The position numbers and the translations under genes are program-made. Source: Lachnospiraceae bacterium (GTDB lineage: Bacteria > Bacillota > Clostridia > Lachnospirales > Lachnospiraceae). Taken from it: 64,000 nt of DNA. This document shows, one piece after another, positions 29,359 to 38,121 of the stretch; the first letter of the stretch is position 1; the number at the start of each line of letters is the position of its first letter. The notes below the pieces were generated by a model that saw nothing but the letters and a program-made list of their open reading frames with translations, searched no databases and was not told where the DNA came from. The stretch spans positions 1 through 64,000 of the forward strand of contig JAFQIE010000021.1 in NCBI GenBank assembly GCA_017397645.1, written 5' to 3'.

Positions 29359-30573
29359 TTATTTCTGCTTATATCCATCCAGGAATTCGCCCATTCTTCT
29401 CATAGCGTCAGCAAGCTCGTCTGCCTTAGGAAGCATTACGATACGGAAGTGGTCAGGATCCGGCCAGTCAAATCCGCTACCGGGAACCATTAGGATGTTG
29501 GTTGCATGAAGCAGGTCTCTTGCGAATACCTTGTCGCTTGTGATGTTGAATTTCTTTACGTCCAACTTAGGGAACATATAGAATGCACCGTCGTTCTTAA
29601 CATAAGTAAGACCGTCGATTTTATCCAACTCTCTACAAACTGCTTCTCTCTGCTCGTAGATACGTCCGCCGGGAGAAATCATGCTTCTGGGAGTCTCGTC
29701 GTCAGCCATTGCTGCAGGGATAACAATCTGTGCCAAAGCATTTGCACACAGACGAAGGGAAGTCATCTGGATGATACCCTTTCTGTATTCTTCGGTATAC
29801 TCCTTAGGTCCGCTGATAAGCATCCAACCGCATCTGTAACCGCACACGCAGTGGGACTTGGAAATACCGTTCAATGTAACAATCGGAAGATCCGGTGCAA
29901 GGGATGCCGTAGACACATGGGTCTTGCCATCCATTACCAGTCTGTCATAAATTTCATCGGAGAAAATAAGAATTTTATTCTCTCTTGCAATCTTGATAAT
30001 CTCCTCCAAAAGGTCAGGGGTATAAAGCACACCTGTAGGGTTATTGGGGTTGATGATAACGATTGCTTTTGTCTTGGAAGTCACCTTGGAACGGATATCT
30101 GCTACATCCGGGAACCAATGCGCCTTCTCATCACAGGTATAGAACACGGGATTCGCACCAGTAAGACGTACAGTGTTGCCCCAGAGAGAATAGCTGGGGG
30201 AAGGTACCAACACCTCATCACCGGGGTTAAGCAACGGCATCAATGCAAAAGATGCAACCTCGCTGACACCGTTACCGATGAATACATCATCGGGAGTGAT
30301 GCCCTGAATGCCCTTGGTCTTCTCATATTCACAAATCGCTTCTTTGGCATTCTTCATACCCTTGAAATCACAGTAGCCCACTGCCAAATCCTCGTGACCT
30401 TCAATCGCCTTGCGCAGGCTCTCGGGAAGTTCAAAACCGAAGGTAGCAGGGTTACCTGTGTTCAATCTCAGCACGTCGATGCCTCTTTCACGCATCTCCA
30501 TGGCTTCCACGAAAAGTGGTCCTCTAATGTCAGAATGCACTGTTTCCATTCTTTCTGATCTCTTGATAAACAT
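29359..30573 (-). CDS. Class I pyridoxal-phosphate aminotransferase (AlaA/aspartate-type)
   Basis: The protein has 404 residues. The PLP lysine lies in GISKSHCVCGYRCGW near residue 237; NPNNPTGVLY and FSDEIYDRL are the other class I motifs. The N-terminal MFIKRSERMETVHSDIRGP is typical of the AlaA-like alanine aminotransferase group, which makes alanine from pyruvate. Substrate assignment is moderate. The start follows AAGGAGG. A long hairpin sits between its promoter and ribosome binding site. Confidence 0.88.
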   Translation of the reverse strand: MFIKRSERMETVHSDIRGPLFVEAMEMRERGIDVLRLNTGNPATFGFELPESLRKAIEGHEDLAVGYCDFKGMKNAKEAICEYEKTKGIQGITPDDVFIGNGVSEVASFALMPLLNPGDEVLVPSPSYSLWGNTVRLTGANPVFYTCDEKAHWFPDVADIRSKVTSKTKAIVIINPNNPTGVLYTPDLLEEIIKIARENKILIFSDEIYDRLVMDGKTHVSTASLAPDLPIVTLNGISKSHCVCGYRCGWMLISGPKEYTEEYRKGIIQMTSLRLCANALAQIVIPAAMADDETPRSMISPGGRIYEQREAVCRELDKIDGLTYVKNDGAFYMFPKLDVKKFNITSDKVFARDLLHATNILMVPGSGFDWPDPDHFRIVMLPKADELADAMRRMGEFLDGYKQK

Positions 30574-30591
30574 AACGTCCTCCTTATATGT

Positions 30592-30653
30592 ACCTCAAAT
30601 GATTGTGTGCCACAAACTCCTTTGAGCTTATGTGTCGCATAATCATTTGAGGT
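30592..30653 (-). other. Long leader stem-loop before the aminotransferase
   Basis: ACCTCAAATGATT (30592-30604) and AATCATTTGAGGT (30641-30653) are perfect 13-bp inverted arms. The 36 bases between them fold further into an imperfect stem closed by AAAG, so the whole 62 nt forms one long hairpin. It ends about 10 bases before the ribosome binding site. No known riboswitch class is recognised. Confidence 0.6.
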
Positions 30654-30676
30654 TATATATAAATTCTTTGTCATAT

Positions 30677-30705
30677 ATTGTAAGACATTTTCACGGAAAT
30701 AACAA
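30677..30705 (-). promoter_or_regulatory. Promoter of the aminotransferase gene
   Basis: On the minus strand TTGTTA (30705-30700) and TACAAT (30682-30677) are 17 bases apart. Transcription from here would carry the 62-nt stem-loop in the leader. Confidence 0.5.
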
Positions 30706-30784
30706 TGATTTTTTCTATCGTAATGTGAATTTTAAATTCCAGTTTTGCAACCATAAAATCTTCAAATCCATTTTCAACCATTGT

Positions 30785-30952
30785 TTACCTACTATATGAC
30801 ATTTTCCATAACCTAATAGGTAATTCCAGCTACCGCTACACGCCTCATTTTTACCTACTAGATAGCATTTCCCTCTCTTTCTGTGGGTAATTAGGGCGCC
30901 ACATTATTGTTTTTTACCTACTAAGCAGCATTTCCCACCCTTCAGTAGGTAA
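30785..30952. repeat. Array A: three tandem hairpin units, period 63-66 bp
   Basis: Units begin with TTACCTACTA at 30785, 30851 and 30914. Each ends 39-40 bases later with the inverted arm (TAATAGGTAA at 30814, GTGGGTAA at 30883, AGTAGGTAA at 30944). The arms can pair, so each unit is a hairpin. Middle sequences share a CATTT core but otherwise diverge. The array occupies the gap between the aminotransferase promoter and the OFA transporter terminator. Spacers are not of CRISPR type. Confidence 0.7.
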
Positions 30953-31012
30953 TCCACCCACAACAGCATCAAAACTAGAGAAAACGAAGCAAAGCTGGAG
31001 ACTTATTGCAAC

Positions 31013-31040
31013 AAAAAAGACGCCCTCCTTAGAGAGCGTC
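31013..31040 (-). terminator. Terminator of the OFA transporter gene
   Basis: On the minus strand GACGCTCTC pairs with GGAGGGCGTC and is followed directly by TTTTTT. It is a classical Rho-independent terminator about 70 bases after the stop codon. Confidence 0.8.
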
Positions 31041-31108
31041 TCGTTCATTCAAATATTCCTAACTCAAACCGTTCGAATTAACCCGCCGACCCGAACTCAC
31101 AAGTTCAA

Positions 31109-32449
31109 TTACTTCGCTTCTTCAGTCTTCTTGGAAATCAAGGTGAAGCTAATGATTGCGGACACGATGTAGAGTGCCAAGGTCACATACAATACAGTCT
31201 GATATCCGGTAGGATTTACTGTGATCATTTCCACGGTGCCGTCTGCCAGTTCATGGGGAATTTCTACCTCTGCACCGAATTTATTTACAATCCAGTTTGC
31301 CATCTGGTTACCGGTCAAACCTGCGAATGCCCATGCGGACAAGGTGATGCCGTGAAGTGCACTGATGCTTCCCATACCGTACTGGTCAGAAAGCAGGGTG
31401 GGTACATTGGAGAAACCTCCGCCGTAGCCTGCATTTACGAAGAAAATCAATACCAATACCAAGATGGTCAACAGGATGTTGCCGTTACCATTCTGGACAC
31501 CACCGGTCACTACTACCAGTGCGGTAAATGCGATGGACAAGATGAAAATCAATTTGTAAATGGTATTTCTATCCTTCATGGTATCAGCCCAAGCAGAGAA
31601 ACCAAGACGTCCACCAGCATTGAAGATAGCGGATACAGTGGAAATGATACCAACCACGCCAGCCAAACCGATACATTTTACAATCATTTTTTCCTGTGAA
31701 ATCAATGCCAAACCACAAGTAATATTCAAATAGAACATCAACCAGATACCGATGTAGTTGGTGATAGGCTTAGTCTTAATCACGGACAGAATGCCCTGAC
31801 CCTTTTCCTTGGTTTGAGGCTCGTGCCAGTCTGCGGGCTTTGCCAAAAGCAAGTGGCCTACGAACATCATAACAAAGTATACTGCACCTAAAATGTAGAA
31901 CATTTTATAGATACCGCCTTCGCCCAAGTTAGCAAGCATGGACTGCATAATAGGGCTTGCGATTGCCTTTGCCGCGCCGAAACCTGCAACTGCCAGGCCG
32001 GTAGCCAGACCTTTACGGTCGCTGAACCAAAGCATCAATGTCTTTACAGGGGACAAGTAACCGGTACCCAAACCGATACCCATGATAAAGCCGTAGCATA
32101 CATAGATACCAACCAACGCCACAACACTGCCTACGCCATTGGCAGCATACTGCTGTCCGCCATAATAGATGAAGAATCCGGTGCCCACCATACCTAATGC
32201 AAAGCAAACTGCCGCAATCAGGGAGGACTTATGTATATTCTTCTCTACTACATTTCCCAAAAACGCCGCTGACATTCCCAAGAAGAAAATAGCCAAGCTG
32301 AATGCCCATTCGGTAGCACCCTTGGAAAATCCGATGTAATCGGCAATTTCCTGGCTGAAAATGGACCAACAATAAACAGTACCGATACTACAGTGAAGCA
32401 ACAATGCAGGAATCGCTGCACGCACCCACTTGTTCTGACAGTTTTTCAT
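31109..32449 (-). CDS. OFA-family MFS transporter (oxalate/formate antiporter group)
   Basis: The protein has 446 residues and 12 helices. The N-terminus SIGTVYCWSIFSQEIADYIGFSKGATEWAFSLAIFFLG matches the OFA group, as do GYLSPVKTLMLWFSDRKGLATG and NAGYGGGFSNVPTLLSDQYG. Members carry oxalate/formate, lactate or other monocarboxylates; the substrate here is unknown. The start follows GAGGTG. Two mutually exclusive leader hairpins lie 30-65 bases upstream. Confidence 0.88.
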   Translation of the reverse strand: MKNCQNKWVRAAIPALLLHCSIGTVYCWSIFSQEIADYIGFSKGATEWAFSLAIFFLGMSAAFLGNVVEKNIHKSSLIAAVCFALGMVGTGFFIYYGGQQYAANGVGSVVALVGIYVCYGFIMGIGLGTGYLSPVKTLMLWFSDRKGLATGLAVAGFGAAKAIASPIMQSMLANLGEGGIYKMFYILGAVYFVMMFVGHLLLAKPADWHEPQTKEKGQGILSVIKTKPITNYIGIWLMFYLNITCGLALISQEKMIVKCIGLAGVVGIISTVSAIFNAGGRLGFSAWADTMKDRNTIYKLIFILSIAFTALVVVTGGVQNGNGNILLTILVLVLIFFVNAGYGGGFSNVPTLLSDQYGMGSISALHGITLSAWAFAGLTGNQMANWIVNKFGAEVEIPHELADGTVEMITVNPTGYQTVLYVTLALYIVSAIISFTLISKKTEEAK

Positions 32450-32479
32450 AACTACACCTCGTATTTTTTATCTTTTATT

Positions 32480-32513
32480 CGCAACTAAGGTTGCGTAAAG
32501 AACACGCAACCTT
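32480..32513 (-). other. Competing hairpins upstream of the OFA transporter
   Basis: Three segments can pair in two exclusive ways. AAGGTTGCGT (32487-32496) pairs perfectly with ACGCAACCTT (32504-32513). The same GTTGCG also pairs with CGCAAC at 32480-32485. On the minus strand the larger hairpin would form first. It lies downstream of the P-type ATPase stop (32543) and upstream of the transporter start (32449). It may be an attenuator, or simply the ATPase terminator, though no T-run follows. Confidence 0.5.
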
Positions 32514-32542
32514 ACATATATTACTCCTATTTATTCCATTTT

Positions 32543-34588
32543 TCAAGTATTTGATTGTATGCTTTTCGATACAATTGCTCTGGTGGCATTCAGCACGGCC
32601 AGTACCATCACTCCCACATCTGCAAAAATGGCGAACCACATATTTGCCACCCCGAAGGCACCCAGTCCCAAGCAGGCGAATTTCACCACCAAAGAAAAGA
32701 TAATATTCTGGTATACAATACCCATAATCCGTTTCGCAATAGCGATGGCAGATGTTACCTTGCGGGGATCATCATCCATCAGCACCACATCGGCAGCTTC
32801 AATAGCAGCATCACTGCCCAATGCTCCCATGGCAATCCCCACATCTGCTCTGGAAAGTACAGGTGCATCATTGATACCATCACCTACATAGACCAGGCTG
32901 CCAGTATTTCTTACACCGGTCCCCTCCTTGCCGGGCCGGTCTTTGTCGGTTTTCCCCGCCATCCTGCCGAGCAGGCGTTCTACTTCCGTTACCTTATCTG
33001 CCGGCAATAACTCGCTGCGGACCTCATCTATATGAAGTGCCGCTGCCACCTGCTTAGCCACCTGCTCCGTATCCCCCGTCAACATGATGGTTCTTTTAAT
33101 CCCATTCTTTTTTAGTGCAACCACCGCCTGTGCAGCACCGGGTTTTTCCTCATCTGATATCACCAGATACCCTGCGTATATGCCATCCACTGCCACATAC
33201 ACCGTTGTGCCTGCTACACCGGTATCGCTGTCAGGAATGGATATGCCTAACTTCTCCATCCAGCGGGCATTTCCCGCCACTATCTGTACGTTCTCACGCA
33301 CTTTGGCTGTAACACCGTGACCGCTAATTTCCTGAATATCCGAGACATCGGAAGGTAAAATAGGCTTGCCATAAGCCTGCAGTAAACTTTTACTGATGGG
33401 ATGTGAGGAAGCACTTTCCGCAATCGCCGCATACTCCAGCAATTGCTCCTCGTTGCCGCAAGCCGCATGAATCTCTTTGACACGGAAGGTGCCTTGGGTC
33501 AGTGTACCTGTCTTATCAAACACCACCACGGAGGCTTTGGATAAGGTCTCTATAAAATGAGACCCCTTGATTAGGATCCCCTCCCGACTTGCTCCGCCGA
33601 TGCCGGCAAAAAAGGTCAGGGGAATACTAATCACCAATGCGCATGGACAGCTGATTACCAAAAATGTCAACGCTCTGTATAGCCAATCTCCCCACATACC
33701 TGTATTCCCCATAAACATGCGCACCACCGGTGGCAATACCGCCAGTGCAAGTGCGGACAGCGTAACCGCAGGGGTATATACACGGGCAAATTTGGAGATA
33801 AATTGCTCAGATTTTGATTTTCTGGAGCTGGCCTCCTCCACCAATTCCAGAATCTTGGACACGGTGGATTGTCCGAATGCCTTGGTGGTTTGTATCTGCA
33901 AAACACCTGTCATATTGATACATCCGCTGACGACATCATCACCTGTTGCCACATCCCTAGGTATGCTCTCTCCCGTCAAGGCACTGGTATTCAAAGAAGA
34001 GTTCCCTTCCGTCACCGTACCATCAAGGGGAATTTTTTCACCAGGATAAACGAAAATCACACTACCCACGGATACCTCTGCAGGGTCCACGCGGACAATT
34101 TCACCCGCCTGCTCCACGTTAGCATAATCCGGTCGGATGTCCATCAGCGCCGCAATATTTTTTCGGCTTTTCCCCACCGCTACACTTTGGAACAATTCTC
34201 CTACCTGATAGAACAGCATCACCGCCACGGCCTCATTCAAGTCCAAAGGACGGCTCGTGTCCAAGATTCCGGTCACCCGTATATTCTCGTAGAAGGCTAA
34301 GCCAATGGCACCTATTGTGGCAAGGGTCATCAGGAAGTTTTCATCAAACACACGACCGTTGCGCATACCTAAGAAGGCTTTGCGCAGAATGTCCCAGCCC
34401 ACGATAAAGTATGCCACCAAATAAAGTACCAGACATAAAATGGACGAAAAAACCGCCATCCCGTGAGGTACAGACGCCCCAAAAGTCAGCAACAGCCATT
34501 TCGTTACAAGCGGCGCAATATTCAACAACAGAAAAACACTTCCCGCCACAAGGATTCTTTTGCATAATTTCTTCTGCTTCTTATTCAT
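32543..34588 (-). CDS. P1B-type heavy-metal ATPase (Zn/Cd/Pb exporter type)
   Basis: The protein has 681 residues. The metal motif CPC lies in ISCPCALV (about residue 317). Phosphorylation site DKTGTL is near 356, the SSHPIS motif near 396 and GDGINDAPVL near 566. The late membrane helices carry Lys (SLVVKFACLG) and Asp (ADVGVMVLAVLNATR), which mark the Zn2+/Cd2+ group (CadA/ZntA). The N-terminus lacks the usual metal-binding HMA domain. That domain is encoded by the small gene just upstream, so pump and chaperone are split into two proteins. It should export divalent metal across the membrane. Confidence 0.9.
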   Translation of the reverse strand: MNKKQKKLCKRILVAGSVFLLLNIAPLVTKWLLLTFGASVPHGMAVFSSILCLVLYLVAYFIVGWDILRKAFLGMRNGRVFDENFLMTLATIGAIGLAFYENIRVTGILDTSRPLDLNEAVAVMLFYQVGELFQSVAVGKSRKNIAALMDIRPDYANVEQAGEIVRVDPAEVSVGSVIFVYPGEKIPLDGTVTEGNSSLNTSALTGESIPRDVATGDDVVSGCINMTGVLQIQTTKAFGQSTVSKILELVEEASSRKSKSEQFISKFARVYTPAVTLSALALAVLPPVVRMFMGNTGMWGDWLYRALTFLVISCPCALVISIPLTFFAGIGGASREGILIKGSHFIETLSKASVVVFDKTGTLTQGTFRVKEIHAACGNEEQLLEYAAIAESASSHPISKSLLQAYGKPILPSDVSDIQEISGHGVTAKVRENVQIVAGNARWMEKLGISIPDSDTGVAGTTVYVAVDGIYAGYLVISDEEKPGAAQAVVALKKNGIKRTIMLTGDTEQVAKQVAAALHIDEVRSELLPADKVTEVERLLGRMAGKTDKDRPGKEGTGVRNTGSLVYVGDGINDAPVLSRADVGIAMGALGSDAAIEAADVVLMDDDPRKVTSAIAIAKRIMGIVYQNIIFSLVVKFACLGLGAFGVANMWFAIFADVGVMVLAVLNATRAIVSKSIQSNT

Positions 34589-34602
34589 CCGTCAAACTCC
34601 GA

Positions 34603-34821
34603 TTACAGCTCTATCTCACAATCCGGCTCTACTTTTTTACACGCCTTCAATACATTCTTCATCACCTGAGCGTCATCTGCGCCATCTGCAAACTCCACGG
34701 TCATCTTCTGAGTCATGAAATTCACACCTGCTGCCACGACACCCTCCACCTTCTTTGTGGTCTCTTCCATCAGGTTCGCACAGTTTGCACAGTCTACTTC
34801 AATATTGTAAGTCTTTTTCAT
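34603..34821 (-). CDS. HMA-domain metal-binding protein
   Basis: The protein has 72 residues and is a single heavy-metal-associated domain. The metal motif is DCANCANL (CxxC) in the first loop, as expected for the beta-alpha-beta fold. It lies 14 bases upstream of the P-type ATPase that lacks this domain, in the same transcript. It most likely hands metal to the pump. The start has only a weak upstream purine-rich site (GAGAGGACG). Confidence 0.88.
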   Translation of the reverse strand: MKKTYNIEVDCANCANLMEETTKKVEGVVAAGVNFMTQKMTVEFADGADDAQVMKNVLKACKKVEPDCEIEL

Positions 34822-34866
34822 CGCAACGTCCTCTCTACATCTTAAAACTTGTTGATTACTACCCCT

Positions 34867-34895
34867 ATAGTATAATTTATACCACTAAAAGTCAA
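34867..34895 (-). promoter_or_regulatory. Promoter of the HMA / metal ATPase pair
   Basis: TTGACT (34895-34890) and TACTAT (34872-34867) on the minus strand are 17 bases apart, about 45 bases before the HMA start. I found no obvious metalloregulator operator. Confidence 0.5.
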
Positions 34896-34984
34896 CGAGT
34901 TGCCACAATATTAAAAATGTATTGCAGATTATAAAAGTAGATATTACTCCGCAATAATTTGTTAATTCTCAGCAACAAACCCAC

Positions 34985-35013
34985 TTGTATTTGAAAAATT
35001 CCTAAAGTATATT
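34985..35013 (+). promoter_or_regulatory. Promoter of the Gfo/Idh gene
   Basis: TTGTAT (34985-34990) and TATATT (35008-35013) are 17 bases apart. The ATG at 35052 follows with an AAAGGAGG ribosome binding site. Confidence 0.5.
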
Positions 35014-35051
35014 TACCTTAAATACAACCTTACACAAAGGAGGATTTCCCC

Positions 35052-36320
35052 ATGGCAACTCAAGCAAAAACAGCCATCCTCATCGGCGCCGGCCCCAGAG
35101 GACGTTTGGCATACCTGAACCACTTTATGAATGAAGGGGTCAAAATTGTAGCCGTAGCAGATCTGATTCCCGAAAATGTCAGGATGGTCAAGGACCAGTG
35201 CGGTATTGCCGACGATATGTGTTTTTTAGATTATCACGATATGCTGAAATCAGGAAAACTGGCAGACGCAGCCATCATCTGCACCAACGACAGGGACCAC
35301 ATGGAACCTTTCAGAATCTGTGCCGAACAGGGCTATCACATCCTGCTGGAAAAACCGGTTTCCCCGTTTCCTGAAGAAGTAGCAGAAATTGACCAAATTG
35401 CCAAAAACTACGATAAAACCATTATGATTTGCCATGTGCTACGCTATGCACCTTTCTTCCAAAAGTTGAAGGAAATCATCGACAGCGGTATCATGGGCAA
35501 AGTCATGAGTATCAACTACAGCGAAAACATGGCGTGGTGGTTTGGTACATCCAGTTTTGTCCGTGGCAACTGGCGTAATAGCAATACTACCTCTCCTATT
35601 ATTTTGGCTAAATGTTGTCACGACATGGATATGCTGGTGTATTTGACAGGAAAGAAATGCAAGAAAGTGTCCTCTTTCGGCGACTTGTCTTACTTTAAAG
35701 CCGAATGCGCACCGGAAGGCGCCGGAACACGCTGTACCATCGATTGTAAAATCGAAAAAGAGTGCCCTTACAGTGCCAGAAGAATCTATGTGGAAGATGT
35801 GCCCGAAGTCATCCGCTTTTCCAGACAAAAGGACTACACCGAAACCAAGGAGCAGAAACTGGCAGATTTAGCAACCATCGACGTAGGACGCTGCGTGTTT
35901 GCCTGCGACAACAATGTCTGTGATCATCAGATACTGGCAATGGAATTTGAGGACAACATCCTGGCAACCTTCCATCTAAACGCCTTCAATTACAATCAGG
36001 CCCGTACTATTAAAATCTGCGGTACTATGGGTGAGTTGGGCGGAAATGCAGAAACCGGCGAAATCAGTTTGCAATTATTCAGCGAAAAAGAACCTCGCAA
36101 ATTTGTAGAAAAAGGCAAGGAGGGACAGTCCCACGGCGGTGGTGATTTAGGCATCGTAAAATCCTTTATCGCCTCTATGCAAGGTGACGGCTCCAGCAAT
36201 TTGACCAGTGCCCGTGAGACACTGCACTCCCATATGATTTGCTTCGCCGCAGAAGAATCCAGAAAACGCGGTGGAGAAATGGTTCAACTAGAGGAATTTA
36301 CAGCACAGTTTACAAAATAA
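35052..36320 (+). CDS. Gfo/Idh/MocA-family oxidoreductase
   Basis: The protein has 422 residues. The NAD(P)-binding start is AILIGAGPRGRLAYL, and LLEKPVSP carries the family's Lys-Pro (EKP) motif. The C-terminal two thirds is the substrate domain (AKCCHDMDMLVYLTGKKCKKVSSFGDL), with several cysteines. Members oxidise or reduce sugars and sugar acids, or hydrolyse glycosides. The gene is alone behind its own promoter; no substrate is suggested by neighbours. Confidence 0.88.
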   Translation: MATQAKTAILIGAGPRGRLAYLNHFMNEGVKIVAVADLIPENVRMVKDQCGIADDMCFLDYHDMLKSGKLADAAIICTNDRDHMEPFRICAEQGYHILLEKPVSPFPEEVAEIDQIAKNYDKTIMICHVLRYAPFFQKLKEIIDSGIMGKVMSINYSENMAWWFGTSSFVRGNWRNSNTTSPIILAKCCHDMDMLVYLTGKKCKKVSSFGDLSYFKAECAPEGAGTRCTIDCKIEKECPYSARRIYVEDVPEVIRFSRQKDYTETKEQKLADLATIDVGRCVFACDNNVCDHQILAMEFEDNILATFHLNAFNYNQARTIKICGTMGELGGNAETGEISLQLFSEKEPRKFVEKGKEGQSHGGGDLGIVKSFIASMQGDGSSNLTSARETLHSHMICFAAEESRKRGGEMVQLEEFTAQFTK

Positions 36321-36377
36321 GCTGTCGCACAAAAGTATATATTGTAGCAAATTTGCCCAATACCTATTAAAACCAAA

Positions 36378-36415
36378 AATGCCACCCGTCATCATTTCAT
36401 GACAGGTGGCATTAA
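36378..36415. terminator. Bidirectional terminator
   Basis: AATGCCACC-GTCAT pairs with ATGAC-GGTGGCATT with one internal mismatch and a 6-base loop. It lies between the convergent Gfo/Idh and AGCS symporter genes, with T-rich sequence on the plus side and TTTTTGG on the minus side. Confidence 0.65.
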
Positions 36416-36431
36416 TTATTTCACTCTGTTC

Positions 36432-37850
36432 TTACTGACCCATTTTACCCTTGACCATCTTAGCCAAAGCCCACATAGCAAGTACGTTGGGGATTACCAT
36501 CAACTGGTTAAACATGTCGGTCAACTCCCATACCAGATCGTTGGACAGACAAGAACCTAAGAAGATGAATACTACAGCGATGATGGAGTAAACCAACACA
36601 CCCTTCTTGCCAAACAGATACTCTACATTGATCTTACCAAACAGGTTCCAGCTGATGATGGTCGAGAATGCAAAGAACAACAGACAGATTGCCACAAATG
36701 CACTACCAAATCCTGTACCGAATACGGAACCTGCTGCCATCTGCATTGCAGTTGCTTTCGTAACCACTGCAGTTGCACCGGAGGTTGCTGCAATATAAGC
36801 ATCTCCCTGCAAGCCTGCCAACGCGCCGTTTCCAGTGTACAGACAGGTGATAACTACCAAAGCGGTCATGGTCAATACTACGAAGGTATCAACAAACACA
36901 CCGATCATAGCGGAAACACCCTGCTTGTGAGGATCCTCTACCATAGCCTGTGCATGCGCGTGAGGGGTAGAACCCATACCTGCTTCATTGGAGAACAAAC
37001 CTCTCTTCGCACCCTGGCTGATGGCGGTCTTCAAAGCATAACCAAGTCCACCACCGATGAGCGCATCAGGTGTAAATGCATATTTGAAAATCAAACCAAC
37101 GGTTTCAGGAACATACTGTGCTCTGCAAACGAGAATCACCACACCACCTACCAGGAACAAACCTGCCATAATAGGAACCAGCTTCTCAGTAACAGATGCA
37201 ATTCTCTGTACGCCACCGATGAAGATTGCTACAGATACAGCTGCTACGATAACACCAACAACCCATGCAGGAATACCAAATGCATTGTTGCAGGATTCTC
37301 CGATGGAGTTGGACTGTACCATGGCGCCCATAAAGCCCAGCGCAAGAATGGATGCCACTGCAAAGAATACAGCCAGGAACTTACCAAAGGCTCCCTTGAA
37401 TGCGGTACGGATATAGTACACGGGGCCACCCAATACAGTACCATCTTCTTTTACCACACGGGTCTTCTGTGCCAAAATTGCTTCGGCGTAGATGGTAGCC
37501 ATACCGAAGAAAGCGATGATCCACATCCAGAAGATTGCTCCGGGACCACCTACCAAGATTGCACCGGATGCACCTACAATGTTACCGGTACCAACCTGTG
37601 CTGCAATAGCAGTTGCCAGCGCTTGGAAGGATGTCATACCTGCAGCCTGTTTGCCGCCCTTCAAGTTCATGTTGCCAAATACCTGCTTCATACCTTCGCC
37701 AAAACAGCGAACCTGTACGAACTTTGTTTTGATGGTAAAGAACAAACCTGTACCAATCAACAATACGATTAATATGTAATCGGACAAATACTTATTAATC
37801 GTAACTACCACGGGCATTAAAGCCGCTTCCAATGATGCAAAAAATTCCAT
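36432..37850 (-). CDS. Sodium:alanine/glycine symporter (AGCS family)
   Basis: The protein has 472 residues with about 10-11 helices. Family motifs include GTGNIVGASGAI, GGPGAIFWMW and RGLFSNEAGMGSTPHAHA. I chose ATG 37850 because AAAAGGAG lies just upstream; the frame extends further but without a site. The leader contains a glycine riboswitch and a terminator-like hairpin, so glycine is the probable substrate or signal. It should import glycine or alanine with Na+. Confidence 0.92.
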   Translation of the reverse strand: MEFFASLEAALMPVVVTINKYLSDYILIVLLIGTGLFFTIKTKFVQVRCFGEGMKQVFGNMNLKGGKQAAGMTSFQALATAIAAQVGTGNIVGASGAILVGGPGAIFWMWIIAFFGMATIYAEAILAQKTRVVKEDGTVLGGPVYYIRTAFKGAFGKFLAVFFAVASILALGFMGAMVQSNSIGESCNNAFGIPAWVVGVIVAAVSVAIFIGGVQRIASVTEKLVPIMAGLFLVGGVVILVCRAQYVPETVGLIFKYAFTPDALIGGGLGYALKTAISQGAKRGLFSNEAGMGSTPHAHAQAMVEDPHKQGVSAMIGVFVDTFVVLTMTALVVITCLYTGNGALAGLQGDAYIAATSGATAVVTKATAMQMAAGSVFGTGFGSAFVAICLLFFAFSTIISWNLFGKINVEYLFGKKGVLVYSIIAVVFIFLGSCLSNDLVWELTDMFNQLMVIPNVLAMWALAKMVKGKMGQ

Positions 37851-37890
37851 GTCTTCTTCTCCTTTTCTCTTATGGAATAAATTAAAATAA

Positions 37891-37910
37891 GCCACCGGAA
37901 ACCCGATGGC
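37891..37910 (-). terminator. Riboswitch-linked terminator hairpin
   Basis: On the minus strand GCCATCGG pairs with CCGGTGGC across a GTTT-like loop and is followed by TTATTTTAATT. It lies between the glycine aptamer and the symporter start. The 5' arm (CATCGG) could instead pair with CCGATG near the start of the leader (38067-38072). Confidence 0.55.
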
Positions 37911-37949
37911 TCTGAAGAATCAACAGTATCATACCTTACTTATGTAAAG

Positions 37950-38050
37950 GTCTCTTCTGTCCTTTTGCCTGAGAGATTCGGCTCTCGCCTTGCACCTTCG
38001 GCACCCGCGTATAGCGGACTTCTCCAGAATTCCTCCGCCCTCAGTCTCTT
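37950..38050 (-). ncRNA. Glycine riboswitch (one clear aptamer)
   Basis: The minus strand shows the glycine aptamer in order: TCTGGAGA, then GGTGCCGAAGGTGCAA, then GAATCTCTCAGGCAAAAGG and ACAGA. Only one full aptamer is recognisable; the 5' segment (about 38040-38070) may be a degenerate partner. The element lies between a strong promoter and the AGCS symporter, a well-known target of this riboswitch class. Confidence 0.88.
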
Positions 38051-38085
38051 TCGATTCTGAAGACTTCATCGGTTTACCTTACTGG

Positions 38086-38114
38086 ATTATTGCACATTGA
38101 TATAAATATGTCAA
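38086..38114 (-). promoter_or_regulatory. Promoter of the riboswitch-symporter transcript
   Basis: TTGACA (38114-38109) and AATAAT (38091-38086) on the minus strand are 17 bases apart, just upstream of the glycine aptamer. Confidence 0.6.
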
Positions 38115-38121
38115 TGCCTTT

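Noticed and set aside
30785..30952. CRISPR array
   Set aside because: Only three units, repeats of about ten bases at each end, diverged rather than unique spacers, and no cas gene in the window.
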